DNA from: Acidimicrobiia bacterium
GTDB lineage: Bacteria > Actinomycetota > Acidimicrobiia > IMCC26256 > PALSA-555
Direction of reading: 5' to 3'
Assembly: GCA_017853455.1 (NCBI GenBank)
Contig: JAFMJM010000176.1
Span: forward strand, 1 to 5,418
Length of the DNA stretch: 5,418 nucleotides
Part shown: one piece after another, positions 1-5,418 of the stretch
Layout: every line of letters starts with the position of its first letter
Position numbering within the stretch: the stretch's first letter is position 1
Made by a program: the position numbers and the translations under genes
Notes under the pieces: model-generated
The model's input: the letters and a program-made list of their open reading frames with translations, nothing else
What the model was told of the DNA's origin: nothing
Database searches by the model: none

Positions 1-1
1 C

Positions 2-8
2 AGGGAGG
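2..8 (+). promoter_or_regulatory. Shine-Dalgarno site of the aldo/keto reductase gene
   Basis: The sequence AGGGAGG lies 6 bases before the GTG at 15 and is a good match to the anti-Shine-Dalgarno sequence. It supports GTG 15 as the true start. The reading frame stays open to the left edge, so an upstream start cannot be excluded formally, but the family's usual N-terminus (M-R-Y-R-x-F/L-G) begins exactly here. The promoter lies outside the window. Confidence 0.7.
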
Positions 9-14
9 TGCGTC

Positions 15-1022
15 GTGCGCTACCGCCGATTCGGGAAGTCCGACCTCGAGGTCTCCGAGGTCGGGTTCGGGACCTGGACCCTCGCCAGCGACTGGTGGGG
101 TCACATCGAGGACAAGCAGGCGATGCTGCACGCCGCCCTCGACAGCGGGATCAACTTCATCGACACCGCCCCCGTGTACGGCGAGGACGGCTTCGGCGAG
201 TCGCTGCTGGCCGACGTCCTGAAGGCCGACCGGTCGGCGATCGTCCTCACGACGAAGTGCGGCTACGACATCACGGCGGAGCGCAAGCACGCCGGCCAGG
301 CCGAGCGCCCCCACGACTGGAGGCCCGAGTCGATCCGCGCGCAGCTCGAGGGATCGCTCCAGCGGCTCGGCACCGACTACATCGACCTGTACCAGCTCCA
401 CAATCCGCGCATCGACCCGATCCTGGCCGACGACCTCTGGGCCGAGCTGGCCTCGCTGCAGGCTGCAGGCAAGGTCCGTGAGCTCGGCGTGGCACTGGGC
501 CCGGCCATCGGCTGGGTCGAGGAGGGCTGCACCTCGATCCGCGACCGGGGCATCGTCTCGCTGCAGACCGTGTTCAACATCCTCGAGCAGGAGCCGGGCC
601 TGACCTTCGCCCGTGAGCCGCGCGTCGTCGACGGCGAGTGCACGCTGATCTCCCGGGTGCCGCACGCCTCCGACACCCTGTCGGGCAAGGTCGAACGCGA
701 CACCGTGTTCCCGGCCGGCGACCACCGACGTCACCGCAACCGCGACAACATGCTCGACAACTTCGACAAGGCCGACACGCTCGCCTGGCTGTGGGACGGC
801 ACGGGGCGGACACGCGGACAGGCCGCCATCGCCGGGATCCTCGCGAACCCGGCCTTCACCACGGTCCTGCCGACGTGCGTCGACGCCGACGAGGTGCGCG
901 AGTACGCAGCGGCGTCCGACCTGCCCCTGACCGCCGACGAGAAGGCTCGGCTCGACGCCGCCTGGAACGACAACTTCGGCGTCACCAACCGGTACGAGAT
1001 GCCGCTGAAGTCGAGCGTCTGA
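15..1022 (+). CDS. Aldo/keto reductase family oxidoreductase
   Basis: This 335-residue cytosolic enzyme should reduce or oxidise a carbonyl/alcohol substrate with NAD(P)H in a TIM-barrel fold; the substrate cannot be told from sequence. The N-terminus (MRYRRFGKSDLEVSEVGFGT) is the classic first barrel strand. The catalytic tetrad is visible as Asp50 and Tyr55 (FIDTAPVYG), Lys81 (LTTKCG) and His129 (DLYQLHNP). The strand reading ELGVALGP at 156-162 follows as expected. A segment near 231-244 (VFPAGDHRRHRNRD) recalls a subgroup of actinobacterial AKRs. The usual cofactor-loop motif (S/T-x-I-P-G) is replaced by TTVLPTC at 282-288, so cofactor preference is uncertain. The length is normal for the family and no break is seen. 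The start is GTG with a strong Shine-Dalgarno. A TetR gene follows after 6 bases, suggesting one operon. Family assignment is firm; specificity is unknown. Confidence 0.94.
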   Translation: MRYRRFGKSDLEVSEVGFGTWTLASDWWGHIEDKQAMLHAALDSGINFIDTAPVYGEDGFGESLLADVLKADRSAIVLTTKCGYDITAERKHAGQAERPHDWRPESIRAQLEGSLQRLGTDYIDLYQLHNPRIDPILADDLWAELASLQAAGKVRELGVALGPAIGWVEEGCTSIRDRGIVSLQTVFNILEQEPGLTFAREPRVVDGECTLISRVPHASDTLSGKVERDTVFPAGDHRRHRNRDNMLDNFDKADTLAWLWDGTGRTRGQAAIAGILANPAFTTVLPTCVDADEVREYAAASDLPLTADEKARLDAAWNDNFGVTNRYEMPLKSSV

Positions 1023-1028
1023 GTCGCC

Positions 1029-1622
1029 GTGGCGACCCGGCTCCCCGCCGACCAACGGCGCCGCCAGCTCCTCGACATCTCGTGTGGGATGTTCGCCGAA
1101 CGCGGGTTCCACGCGACGGCGATGGACGACATCGCGTTGGCCGCCGGCGTCACCAAGCCGGTCCTCTATCAGCACTTCGCATCGAAGCGCGCGCTGTACG
1201 CCGAGGTCCTCGACGACGTCGGCGGACGACTGTTGGCGCAGCTCGCCGACGCCACCTCCGCCGCCACGACCGGTCGGGAACGGGTCGAGAGCGGCTTTCG
1301 CGCCTACTTCCGATTCGTCGACGAGAACCGTGACGCCTTCCGGGTGCTGTTCGGTTCGGCAGCCCGCAACGACGCCGAGTTCGCCGTCATGGTCGACCGG
1401 GTCCTCGACGACGTCGCCTCCGCGGTCGAGTCGCTGATCGCCATCGAGGGCACCGAGGAGCACCGACGGGTCCTCGCCCACGCCGTCGTCGGCATCGCCG
1501 AGGCGTCGAGTCGCGACGCCATCGGACCGGGTGGTGCCGACCTCGATCCCGATCGGCTCGCGGCCTGGGTCGCCGAGTTGACGTGGTTCGGGCTGCGCGG
1601 CATCCGCTCCGACGCCGGCTGA
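1029..1622 (+). CDS. TetR/AcrR-family transcriptional regulator
   Basis: This 197-residue protein is a typical TetR-family one-component regulator: an N-terminal helix-turn-helix that binds DNA as a dimer, and an alpha-helical C-terminal ligand pocket. Residues 8-60 carry the family signature: helix 1 ending in MFAERGFHATAMDDIA, then the recognition region AAGVTKPVLYQHFASKRALY (about 38-57). The C-terminal part (62-197) is helical, ligand-specific and not diagnostic. The start is GTG at 1029, 6 bases after the aldo/keto reductase stop. No clear Shine-Dalgarno precedes it, so translation probably depends on coupling to the upstream gene. The placement suggests it represses its own operon in response to a substrate related to the reductase. 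That is inference, because the operon's promoter is outside the window. The 17-bp palindrome 21 bases after its stop is another possible target. Confidence 0.94.
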   Translation: MATRLPADQRRRQLLDISCGMFAERGFHATAMDDIALAAGVTKPVLYQHFASKRALYAEVLDDVGGRLLAQLADATSAATTGRERVESGFRAYFRFVDENRDAFRVLFGSAARNDAEFAVMVDRVLDDVASAVESLIAIEGTEEHRRVLAHAVVGIAEASSRDAIGPGGADLDPDRLAAWVAELTWFGLRGIRSDAG

Positions 1623-1643
1623 CCATCACTCAGAGAAACCGCG

Positions 1644-1660
1644 GATTTCCTCGGGAAATC
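1644..1660. other. 17-bp perfect inverted repeat (7-bp arms, 3-bp centre)
   Basis: GATTTCC, TCG, GGAAATC reads as a perfect inverted repeat. With one bulged base at 1643 the stem extends by two more pairs (1641-1642 with 1661-1662). It starts 21 bases after the tetR stop and ends 2 bases before the -35 box of the next gene. It could be a stem-loop ending the upstream operon, but no T-run follows. It could also be a protein-binding operator, whose size and symmetry suit a TetR-type dimer. The sequence alone does not decide. Confidence 0.5.
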
Positions 1661-1662
1661 GC

Positions 1663-1691
1663 TTGACACCGTCGTACCGCGTCCGTACACT
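1663..1691 (+). promoter_or_regulatory. SigA-type promoter of the HNH gene (-35 TTGACA, -10 TACACT)
   Basis: TTGACA at 1663-1668 is a perfect -35 consensus. TACACT at 1686-1691 matches the actinobacterial -10 pattern TAnnnT, and the spacer is the optimal 17 bases. The predicted transcription start is about 1698-1700, at the ATG itself, so the transcript should be leaderless. The stretch is AT-richer than its surroundings, as expected for a promoter. Confidence 0.82.
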
Positions 1692-1692
1692 A

Positions 1693-1706
1693 CGAACATA
1701 TGTTCG
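1693..1706. promoter_or_regulatory. LexA-type SOS box centred on the HNH gene start codon
   Basis: CGAACATATGTTCG is a perfect 14-bp palindrome. It fits the LexA operator pattern known in actinobacteria and Bacillus (CGAACRNRYGTTYG) at every position. A further A at 1707 matches the extended TCGAAC...GTTCGA form on the right side only, since 1692 is A rather than T. The symmetry centre falls between 1699 and 1700, immediately before the ATG. The box begins 1 base after the -10 element and covers the predicted transcription start, so bound LexA would block RNA polymerase. Derepression after DNA damage is expected. Some 13E12-family genes of Mycobacterium tuberculosis are known to carry SOS boxes, which supports the call. 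Confidence 0.87.
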
Positions 1707-2989
1707 ATGTGACCGCCGAGATCGACGAGCTCCGGACCCACACCACCGAGTGGCTCCACGACGCCCGCGACTCCGTGGTGCGCGAGCAGCGGCGGCTCCG
1801 GGCCCGTGAGCGCGCCATCACCCTCGTCCTCGACGAGCGCGGCGCGATCGACGACTCCCTCGCCGCCCGAGACGGCATCTCGCTCCGCGACTTCCGGGCC
1901 AACGTCCAGACGGCCCGCACGCTCGAGATGCTCCCCCACCTCGCGGCGGCCGGAGCCGAAGGGCGTCTCAGCGAGGACCAGATGAATTCCGCCGTCCAGC
2001 TCGCCGATCAGCACACCGACGAAGAGTGGGCCGACCGCGCCGAGCACATCGACCCGGCCGAGCTCCGGCGCCAGGTCCGGGCGCAGAAGACCCCGACGGT
2101 CGACGAGGCCCGGCGGCGCCGCGACGGCCGCAGCCTCCGCTACTGGTGGAACCAGCAGACCGGGATGCTCGACGGCCGCTTCTCCCTCCCCGACGTCGAG
2201 GGGGCGGCGTTCGAGTCGGTCATCCAGCAGGTCACCGAGCGGATGAAGCCCGGGAAAGGTCGGCAGTGGGAGCGGTGGGACCGCCGCGCGGCCGACGCGC
2301 TCACCGAGTTGGTGAAGCGGTACCAGGGTGACTCCGACACCCTCGCCGAGGGCGTCCGCCCCAACGTGGTCGTGTCGGTCCGGTCCGACGGGCCGGCCGA
2401 GGTCGCCGACGGTGTCATGCTCGCCGACGAGCAGGTCGAGCAGATGCGGGCCAACTGCACCATCGAGCTCGCCTTCCTCGACGAGCACGGGTCGGTCACC
2501 GCGATCAGCCGGGCGACCACGGCGCTGTCCCCCAAGGTCCGCCGGTCGGTCATCAAGCGTGACGGTCGGTGCCGGTGGCCGGGCTGCGAGGTGCGTGACG
2601 GGCTCGAGGTCCACCACATCCGGCCCCGTTCGTGCGGCGGCACCGACGAGTTCACCAACCTGGTGGCCGTCTGCGCACCGCACCACCGCTTGCTCGTCCC
2701 GCTCGGCGAGATGGTGCTGGCCGGCAACCCGAACGACCCCGGCGGGATCCGGCTGGTCCGGGCCTGCGAGATCGACTGGGCCGGCCGGACCGACTCCCAT
2801 CGACCCGGATCCGGGCCCGACCCCGGCTGTGACCGACCGGGCCGGGGATCGCCCGATCGCGGTTCGACCGACCGCGGATCACCCGGTCGCGGAGCCACCT
2901 CCGGACGGGCACCCGACGGTGCGACCCCCGACGGCGAGACCCGCAACCACCACACCCGCCCGCGGAACCGGGCCGGACCGGTCGGCTGA
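1700..2989 (+). CDS. DUF222 / 13E12-type HNH endonuclease-like protein, predicted SOS-inducible
   Basis: This 429-residue protein belongs to the actinobacterial DUF222-HNH (13E12 repeat) family, whose biological role is not established. Residues 1 to about 270 form the helical DUF222 region, with conserved-looking stretches such as SEDQMNSAVQLAD (91-103), a Trp-rich turn LRYWWNQQTGMLDGRFSLP (146-164) and WDRRAADALTELV (193-205). The HNH nuclease module spans about 280-332: zinc-type Cys291 and Cys296 (CRWPGC), His305-His306 (EVHHIRP), Asn320 (TNLVAVC), Cys325 and His328-His329 (APHHR). All expected metal and catalytic residues are present, so nuclease activity is plausible. After about residue 362 a Gly/Pro/Arg/Asp-rich tail follows, including four PDRGS-like repeats. 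The start is ATG at 1700 with no Shine-Dalgarno; promoter and SOS box positions point to a leaderless, LexA-controlled message. It is convergent with the MMPL gene. Family call firm; function unknown. Confidence 0.94.
   Translation: MFDVTAEIDELRTHTTEWLHDARDSVVREQRRLRARERAITLVLDERGAIDDSLAARDGISLRDFRANVQTARTLEMLPHLAAAGAEGRLSEDQMNSAVQLADQHTDEEWADRAEHIDPAELRRQVRAQKTPTVDEARRRRDGRSLRYWWNQQTGMLDGRFSLPDVEGAAFESVIQQVTERMKPGKGRQWERWDRRAADALTELVKRYQGDSDTLAEGVRPNVVVSVRSDGPAEVADGVMLADEQVEQMRANCTIELAFLDEHGSVTAISRATTALSPKVRRSVIKRDGRCRWPGCEVRDGLEVHHIRPRSCGGTDEFTNLVAVCAPHHRLLVPLGEMVLAGNPNDPGGIRLVRACEIDWAGRTDSHRPGSGPDPGCDRPGRGSPDRGSTDRGSPGRGATSGRAPDGATPDGETRNHHTRPRNRAGPVG
2837..2896 (+). repeat. Four in-frame 15-bp repeats in the HNH protein tail
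   Basis: Four consecutive five-codon units encode PGRGS, PDRGS, TDRGS and PGRGA (residues 380-399), consensus (P/T)(G/D)RG(S/A). The nucleotide units are diverged at wobble positions but clearly related. The segment lies outside the DUF222 and HNH modules and looks like a disordered, basic tail that varies by repeat gain and loss. Confidence 0.6.
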
Positions 2990-3022
2990 CGGTCCCGGCC
3001 GCCCCGAGCCCGCCCGGGACCG
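2990..3022 (+). terminator. GC-rich stem-loop right after the HNH gene stop
   Basis: CGGTCCCGG at 2990-2998 is the exact reverse complement of CCGGGACCG at 3014-3022, giving a 9-bp stem with a 15-base loop directly after the TGA. The same right arm recurs at 3028-3036, so a second, longer-looped pairing is possible. There is no T-run, so it is at best a non-canonical terminator or an mRNA 3'-end stabiliser. Confidence 0.4.
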
Positions 3023-3108
3023 GGGTGCCGGGACCGGGGTGCCGGACCGGGGTGCCGGGTCGGGGAACCGGGTCGGGGAACCGGGGGTACCAGACCGGGG
3101 GTGCCGGG
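3016..3108. repeat. G-tract-rich array of 13-14 bp repeats between convergent genes
   Basis: Tandem units run GGGACCGGGGTGCC (3016-3029 and 3030-3043), GGACCGGGGTGCC (3044-3056), then GGGTCGGGGAACC (3057-3069 and 3070-3082). A diverged end follows, with AGACCGGGGGTGCC at 3092-3105. Unit lengths are not multiples of three and no gene runs through them; the last degenerate unit overlaps the MMPL stop codon. The plus strand carries 12 runs of three or more G, mostly separated by 2-4 bases, which fits G-quadruplex patterns. The minus strand is correspondingly C-rich and forms the 3' flank of the MMPL message. Confidence 0.8.
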
Positions 3109-5418
3109 TCAGGTGTCCGACGAGGGCGGCGACGGCGACGAGGGCAGCGACGCGACCGCGTCCGCCATCCCGACGATCTCCTCGTCGGAGGACTCCCCGA
3201 GGTCGAGGTGGGGCAGCCACCCGAGCCAGCGGGGAAACCACCAGGCGAACTTGCCGAGCAGCTCCATCACCGCCGGCACCAGGATCATCCGCAGCAGCGT
3301 CGAGTCGATCAGCACCGCCACGGCCATCCCGAAGCCGATCAACTTCACGGTCGGGTTGGCGTTCGCGACGAACGACCCGAACACCACGATCATGATCGCC
3401 GCCGCCGTCGTGATCACCCGGGCGGTGTTGGCCACGCCGAGCACCACCGACGAGCGCGTGTCCTGGGTGGCGACCCACTCCTCGTGGATACGAGACATCA
3501 AGAAGACCTCGTAGTCCATCGAGAGGCCGAACAGGATCACGAACATGATCAGCGGCACGAACGACACGATCGGCACCGTCTGGTCGAGCCCCACGAGGCC
3601 CTTCGCCCAGCCCCACTGGAACACCGCGACCACCACGCCGTAGGCCGCCGCGATCGACAGCAGGTTCATCACCGCCGCCTTCAGGGCCACCGGCACCGAC
3701 CGGAACACGACCAGCAGCAGCACGAACGCACCCAGCACGACCGCACCGACGACCCACGGGAGCCAGGTCGTCACGACGTCGGTCAGGTCGATGAGCGTGG
3801 CCGTCGCCCCACCCACGTACGCGCGGTAGGGAGTGCCGGCGGTGGCCGTCGCCAGGTCGGCCCGGAGCCGGGCCACGAGGTCCGCCGTCGCCGCGGCATC
3901 GGGAGCCGACGTCGGGGTGATCTCGTACACCACGGCGGTGGTCTTCTCGACGTCGTTGGGGATCGGACCCACCGAGTACTTCACCCCGCGGACCGTTCCC
4001 GACGGCTGCAGCGCACCCACGGCATCGTTGATCTTCGAGAGGTCGGTGAGCGCCGTGAGGTAGCCGACCGGCGCCTTCTCGGGCAGCGCGACGGCCACGA
4101 CCAGCGGTCCGTTGACGCCCGGGCCGAACGCCCGGGTGGTCTGCTCGAACGCCGTGCGCTGCGAGAGGCTCCGTGGCAGCGACGAGTCGTCGGGCATCCC
4201 GAACTGGATGCGCAGGAACGGTGCCGCGATGACCAGCAGGACGATCGTGCCCGCGACGGTGAACAGCCACGGGTGTCCCGACACGTGGTTCGCGAACCGA
4301 CCCCAGAACGTCTGCTCCGGCGGCGTGCCCCGGTCGCGACCGAAGAACGGGATCCGCACCGAGTCGATCCGCGGTCCGATCATCCCGAGCAGGGCCGGCA
4401 GGAACGTCATGGCCGCCAGCACCGTCACGGCCACACCGATCGCCGCGCCCAGGCCCATCACCTGCACGAGCGGCAACGGCACCAGGACCAGACCGAGCAT
4501 CGCGATGCACACCGTGATGCCCGCGAACACCGTCGCCCGCCCGGCCGTGCCCAGCGCCTTGCCGACCGCCGCGTGCGGATCGACGCCCGCCCGCACGAAC
4601 TGCCGGTAACGGGTGACGATCAGCAGCGAGTAGTCGAGCCCGACCCCGAGGCTGATCATCAGCGTCACCGGCGGCACCGCCGACGACACCGTCACGTACT
4701 TGGCGAGGAGGAACACCAGGCCGCTCGCCGTGCCCGCCCCGAACAGCGCCGTCGCGATCGGCAACGCCATGCCGAACACCGACCCGAACGCCACGAGCAG
4801 CAGCACCGCTCCGAGCGCCAGCCCGACCTCGTCGGCGTGGCTGGCCCACCACGACACCGGCTGGTTCCAGGTGTCGGCGACGATCCCCCCGACCGACACC
4901 GTGAGGCCCGGTGCGGCCGTCGCGTCGAGCGCCCGCTGCAGCTGTCCGAACGGGTTGGGGTAGTCGAGCGGGTGCGCGTCGGACTGCACGGGGTACCGGT
5001 CCATCAGCCGCTGGATGGTCCGGTCGTACCCGACCGTCGTGTAGGCGACCCGGCCGTCGGCCGACACGGTGGGCGGCAGGTCGTCGGCGACGGCGAGCAC
5101 CGCCTGCGACTCGGGTTCGGGCAGCGTCCCGGCGAACGTGGTGAGCGTCTCGGTCGGGTTGGACGTCAGCGGATCGGCGACCGACGCAACGTGCGGGAGC
5201 TTCGCCACGGCGGCGACGGTCGCGGCGACGGCGTCGGCCTGCTCGTCGACGGTGTGACCCTTCGGCACCGAGAACACGAGGGTCGTGCTCGCGTCGTTCT
5301 GACTGCCGAACCGGGCGTCGAGCAGGTTGTAGGCGTCCTGTGAACCCGTGCCGGGGATGTCGAACTTGTTGGACAGGTCGTGCTCGGCCGCGGCGCCGAT
5401 CGTGCCGACCACGATCAG
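3109..5418 (-). CDS. MMPL/RND-family membrane transporter, N-terminus cut by window edge
   Basis: At least 769 residues of an inner-membrane MMPL-family (RND superfamily) exporter, likely proton-driven and moving lipids or other hydrophobic molecules; the substrate is unknown. Numbering from the codon at 5410-5412, the visible protein begins in the end of TM1 (VGTIGAAAEHDL). It continues with a first periplasmic domain (about 10-190), TM2-TM6 (about 195-346), TM7 (383-400), a second periplasmic domain (402-548) and TM8-TM12 (552-716). The paired Asp-Tyr proton-relay motifs are both intact: GVGLDYSLLIVTRYR (D260-Y261) and GLSMDYEVFLMSRIHEEW (D633-Y634). GRATVFAGITV (291-301) is the usual partner motif. 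The tail (735-767) is acidic, then Ser/Pro-rich. The frame is open through 5418, so the GTG at 5412 is almost certainly internal and the true start, roughly 20-35 codons upstream, lies outside. The gene is convergent with the HNH gene. Family call firm. Confidence 0.94.
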   Translation of the reverse strand: MIVVGTIGAAAEHDLSNKFDIPGTGSQDAYNLLDARFGSQNDASTTLVFSVPKGHTVDEQADAVAATVAAVAKLPHVASVADPLTSNPTETLTTFAGTLPEPESQAVLAVADDLPPTVSADGRVAYTTVGYDRTIQRLMDRYPVQSDAHPLDYPNPFGQLQRALDATAAPGLTVSVGGIVADTWNQPVSWWASHADEVGLALGAVLLLVAFGSVFGMALPIATALFGAGTASGLVFLLAKYVTVSSAVPPVTLMISLGVGLDYSLLIVTRYRQFVRAGVDPHAAVGKALGTAGRATVFAGITVCIAMLGLVLVPLPLVQVMGLGAAIGVAVTVLAAMTFLPALLGMIGPRIDSVRIPFFGRDRGTPPEQTFWGRFANHVSGHPWLFTVAGTIVLLVIAAPFLRIQFGMPDDSSLPRSLSQRTAFEQTTRAFGPGVNGPLVVAVALPEKAPVGYLTALTDLSKINDAVGALQPSGTVRGVKYSVGPIPNDVEKTTAVVYEITPTSAPDAAATADLVARLRADLATATAGTPYRAYVGGATATLIDLTDVVTTWLPWVVGAVVLGAFVLLLVVFRSVPVALKAAVMNLLSIAAAYGVVVAVFQWGWAKGLVGLDQTVPIVSFVPLIMFVILFGLSMDYEVFLMSRIHEEWVATQDTRSSVVLGVANTARVITTAAAIMIVVFGSFVANANPTVKLIGFGMAVAVLIDSTLLRMILVPAVMELLGKFAWWFPRWLGWLPHLDLGESSDEEIVGMADAVASLPSSPSPPSSDT

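Noticed and set aside
1304..2800. 498-aa minus-strand open frame across the tetR end, promoter and HNH gene
   Set aside because: Its composition is low-complexity (Leu, Gly, Val, Asp, Arg) with no motif. It crosses the promoter region and lies opposite two well-supported genes, so it is a codon-bias shadow.
1700..2989. Group II intron or restriction-modification HNH protein
   Set aside because: There is no reverse transcriptase or maturase domain and no methyltransferase partner. The N-terminal half fits DUF222 instead.
3016..3108. CRISPR array
   Set aside because: The units are 13-14 bp and directly adjacent, with no unique spacers and no cas genes.
2328..3395. 355-aa plus-strand frame overlapping the HNH 3' end and the repeat array
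   Set aside because: It is a Pro/Arg/Ser/Thr-rich shadow of the HNH gene that simply runs through the repeats. It is not evidence that the repeats are coding.
2879..4852. 657-aa minus-strand open frame overlapping the MMPL gene
   Set aside because: It is another frame of the same strand, Gly/Arg-rich, without membrane segments. The MMPL frame explains this DNA.
3025..5343. 772-aa plus-strand open frame opposite the MMPL gene
   Set aside because: It is extremely rich in Arg, His, Asp and Gln, with no recognisable domain. This is the usual shadow of a high-GC gene read on the other strand. The minus-strand MMPL frame has clear family motifs.

Overview
The window is high-GC DNA with typical actinobacterial codon use and gene types: a TetR regulator, a DUF222/13E12-type HNH protein and an MMPL transporter. 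This suggests the phylum Actinomycetota. The lineage cannot be fixed from sequence alone; an environmental group such as Acidimicrobiia is possible but is a guess. Almost all of the window is coding, and no stretch over 300 bases lacks a gene. No rRNA, tRNA, CRISPR array or insertion sequence was seen.

Layout. (1) Positions 15-1622 hold a tight two-gene plus-strand unit: an aldo/keto reductase with an intact Asp-Tyr-Lys-His tetrad, then, 6 bases after its stop, a TetR-family repressor that probably controls the unit. (2) Positions 1623-1699 are the only real promoter region in view. It holds a 17-bp inverted repeat, a near-consensus -35/-10 pair (TTGACA, 17 bp, TACACT) and a perfect 14-bp LexA-type SOS palindrome. 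(3) Positions 1700-2989 encode a 429-aa DUF222-HNH nuclease-like protein with a repetitive, probably disordered tail. (4) Positions 2990-3108 separate two convergent genes and contain a GC-rich stem-loop followed by a G-tract-rich array of 13-14 bp repeats. (5) Positions 3109-5418, minus strand, encode an RND/MMPL-family membrane transporter that runs off the right edge, so its N-terminus is missing.

How the parts fit. The AKR and TetR genes look like a small substrate-responsive operon. The HNH gene appears to be a separate DNA-damage-inducible unit. Its start codon lies exactly at the centre of the SOS palindrome, about 8 bases after the -10 box and with no Shine-Dalgarno, so the mRNA is probably leaderless and directly repressed by LexA. 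This is the most interesting signal in the window. The MMPL gene is transcribed toward the HNH gene and shares the G/C-rich repeat region as a 3' flank; no functional link to the other genes is visible.
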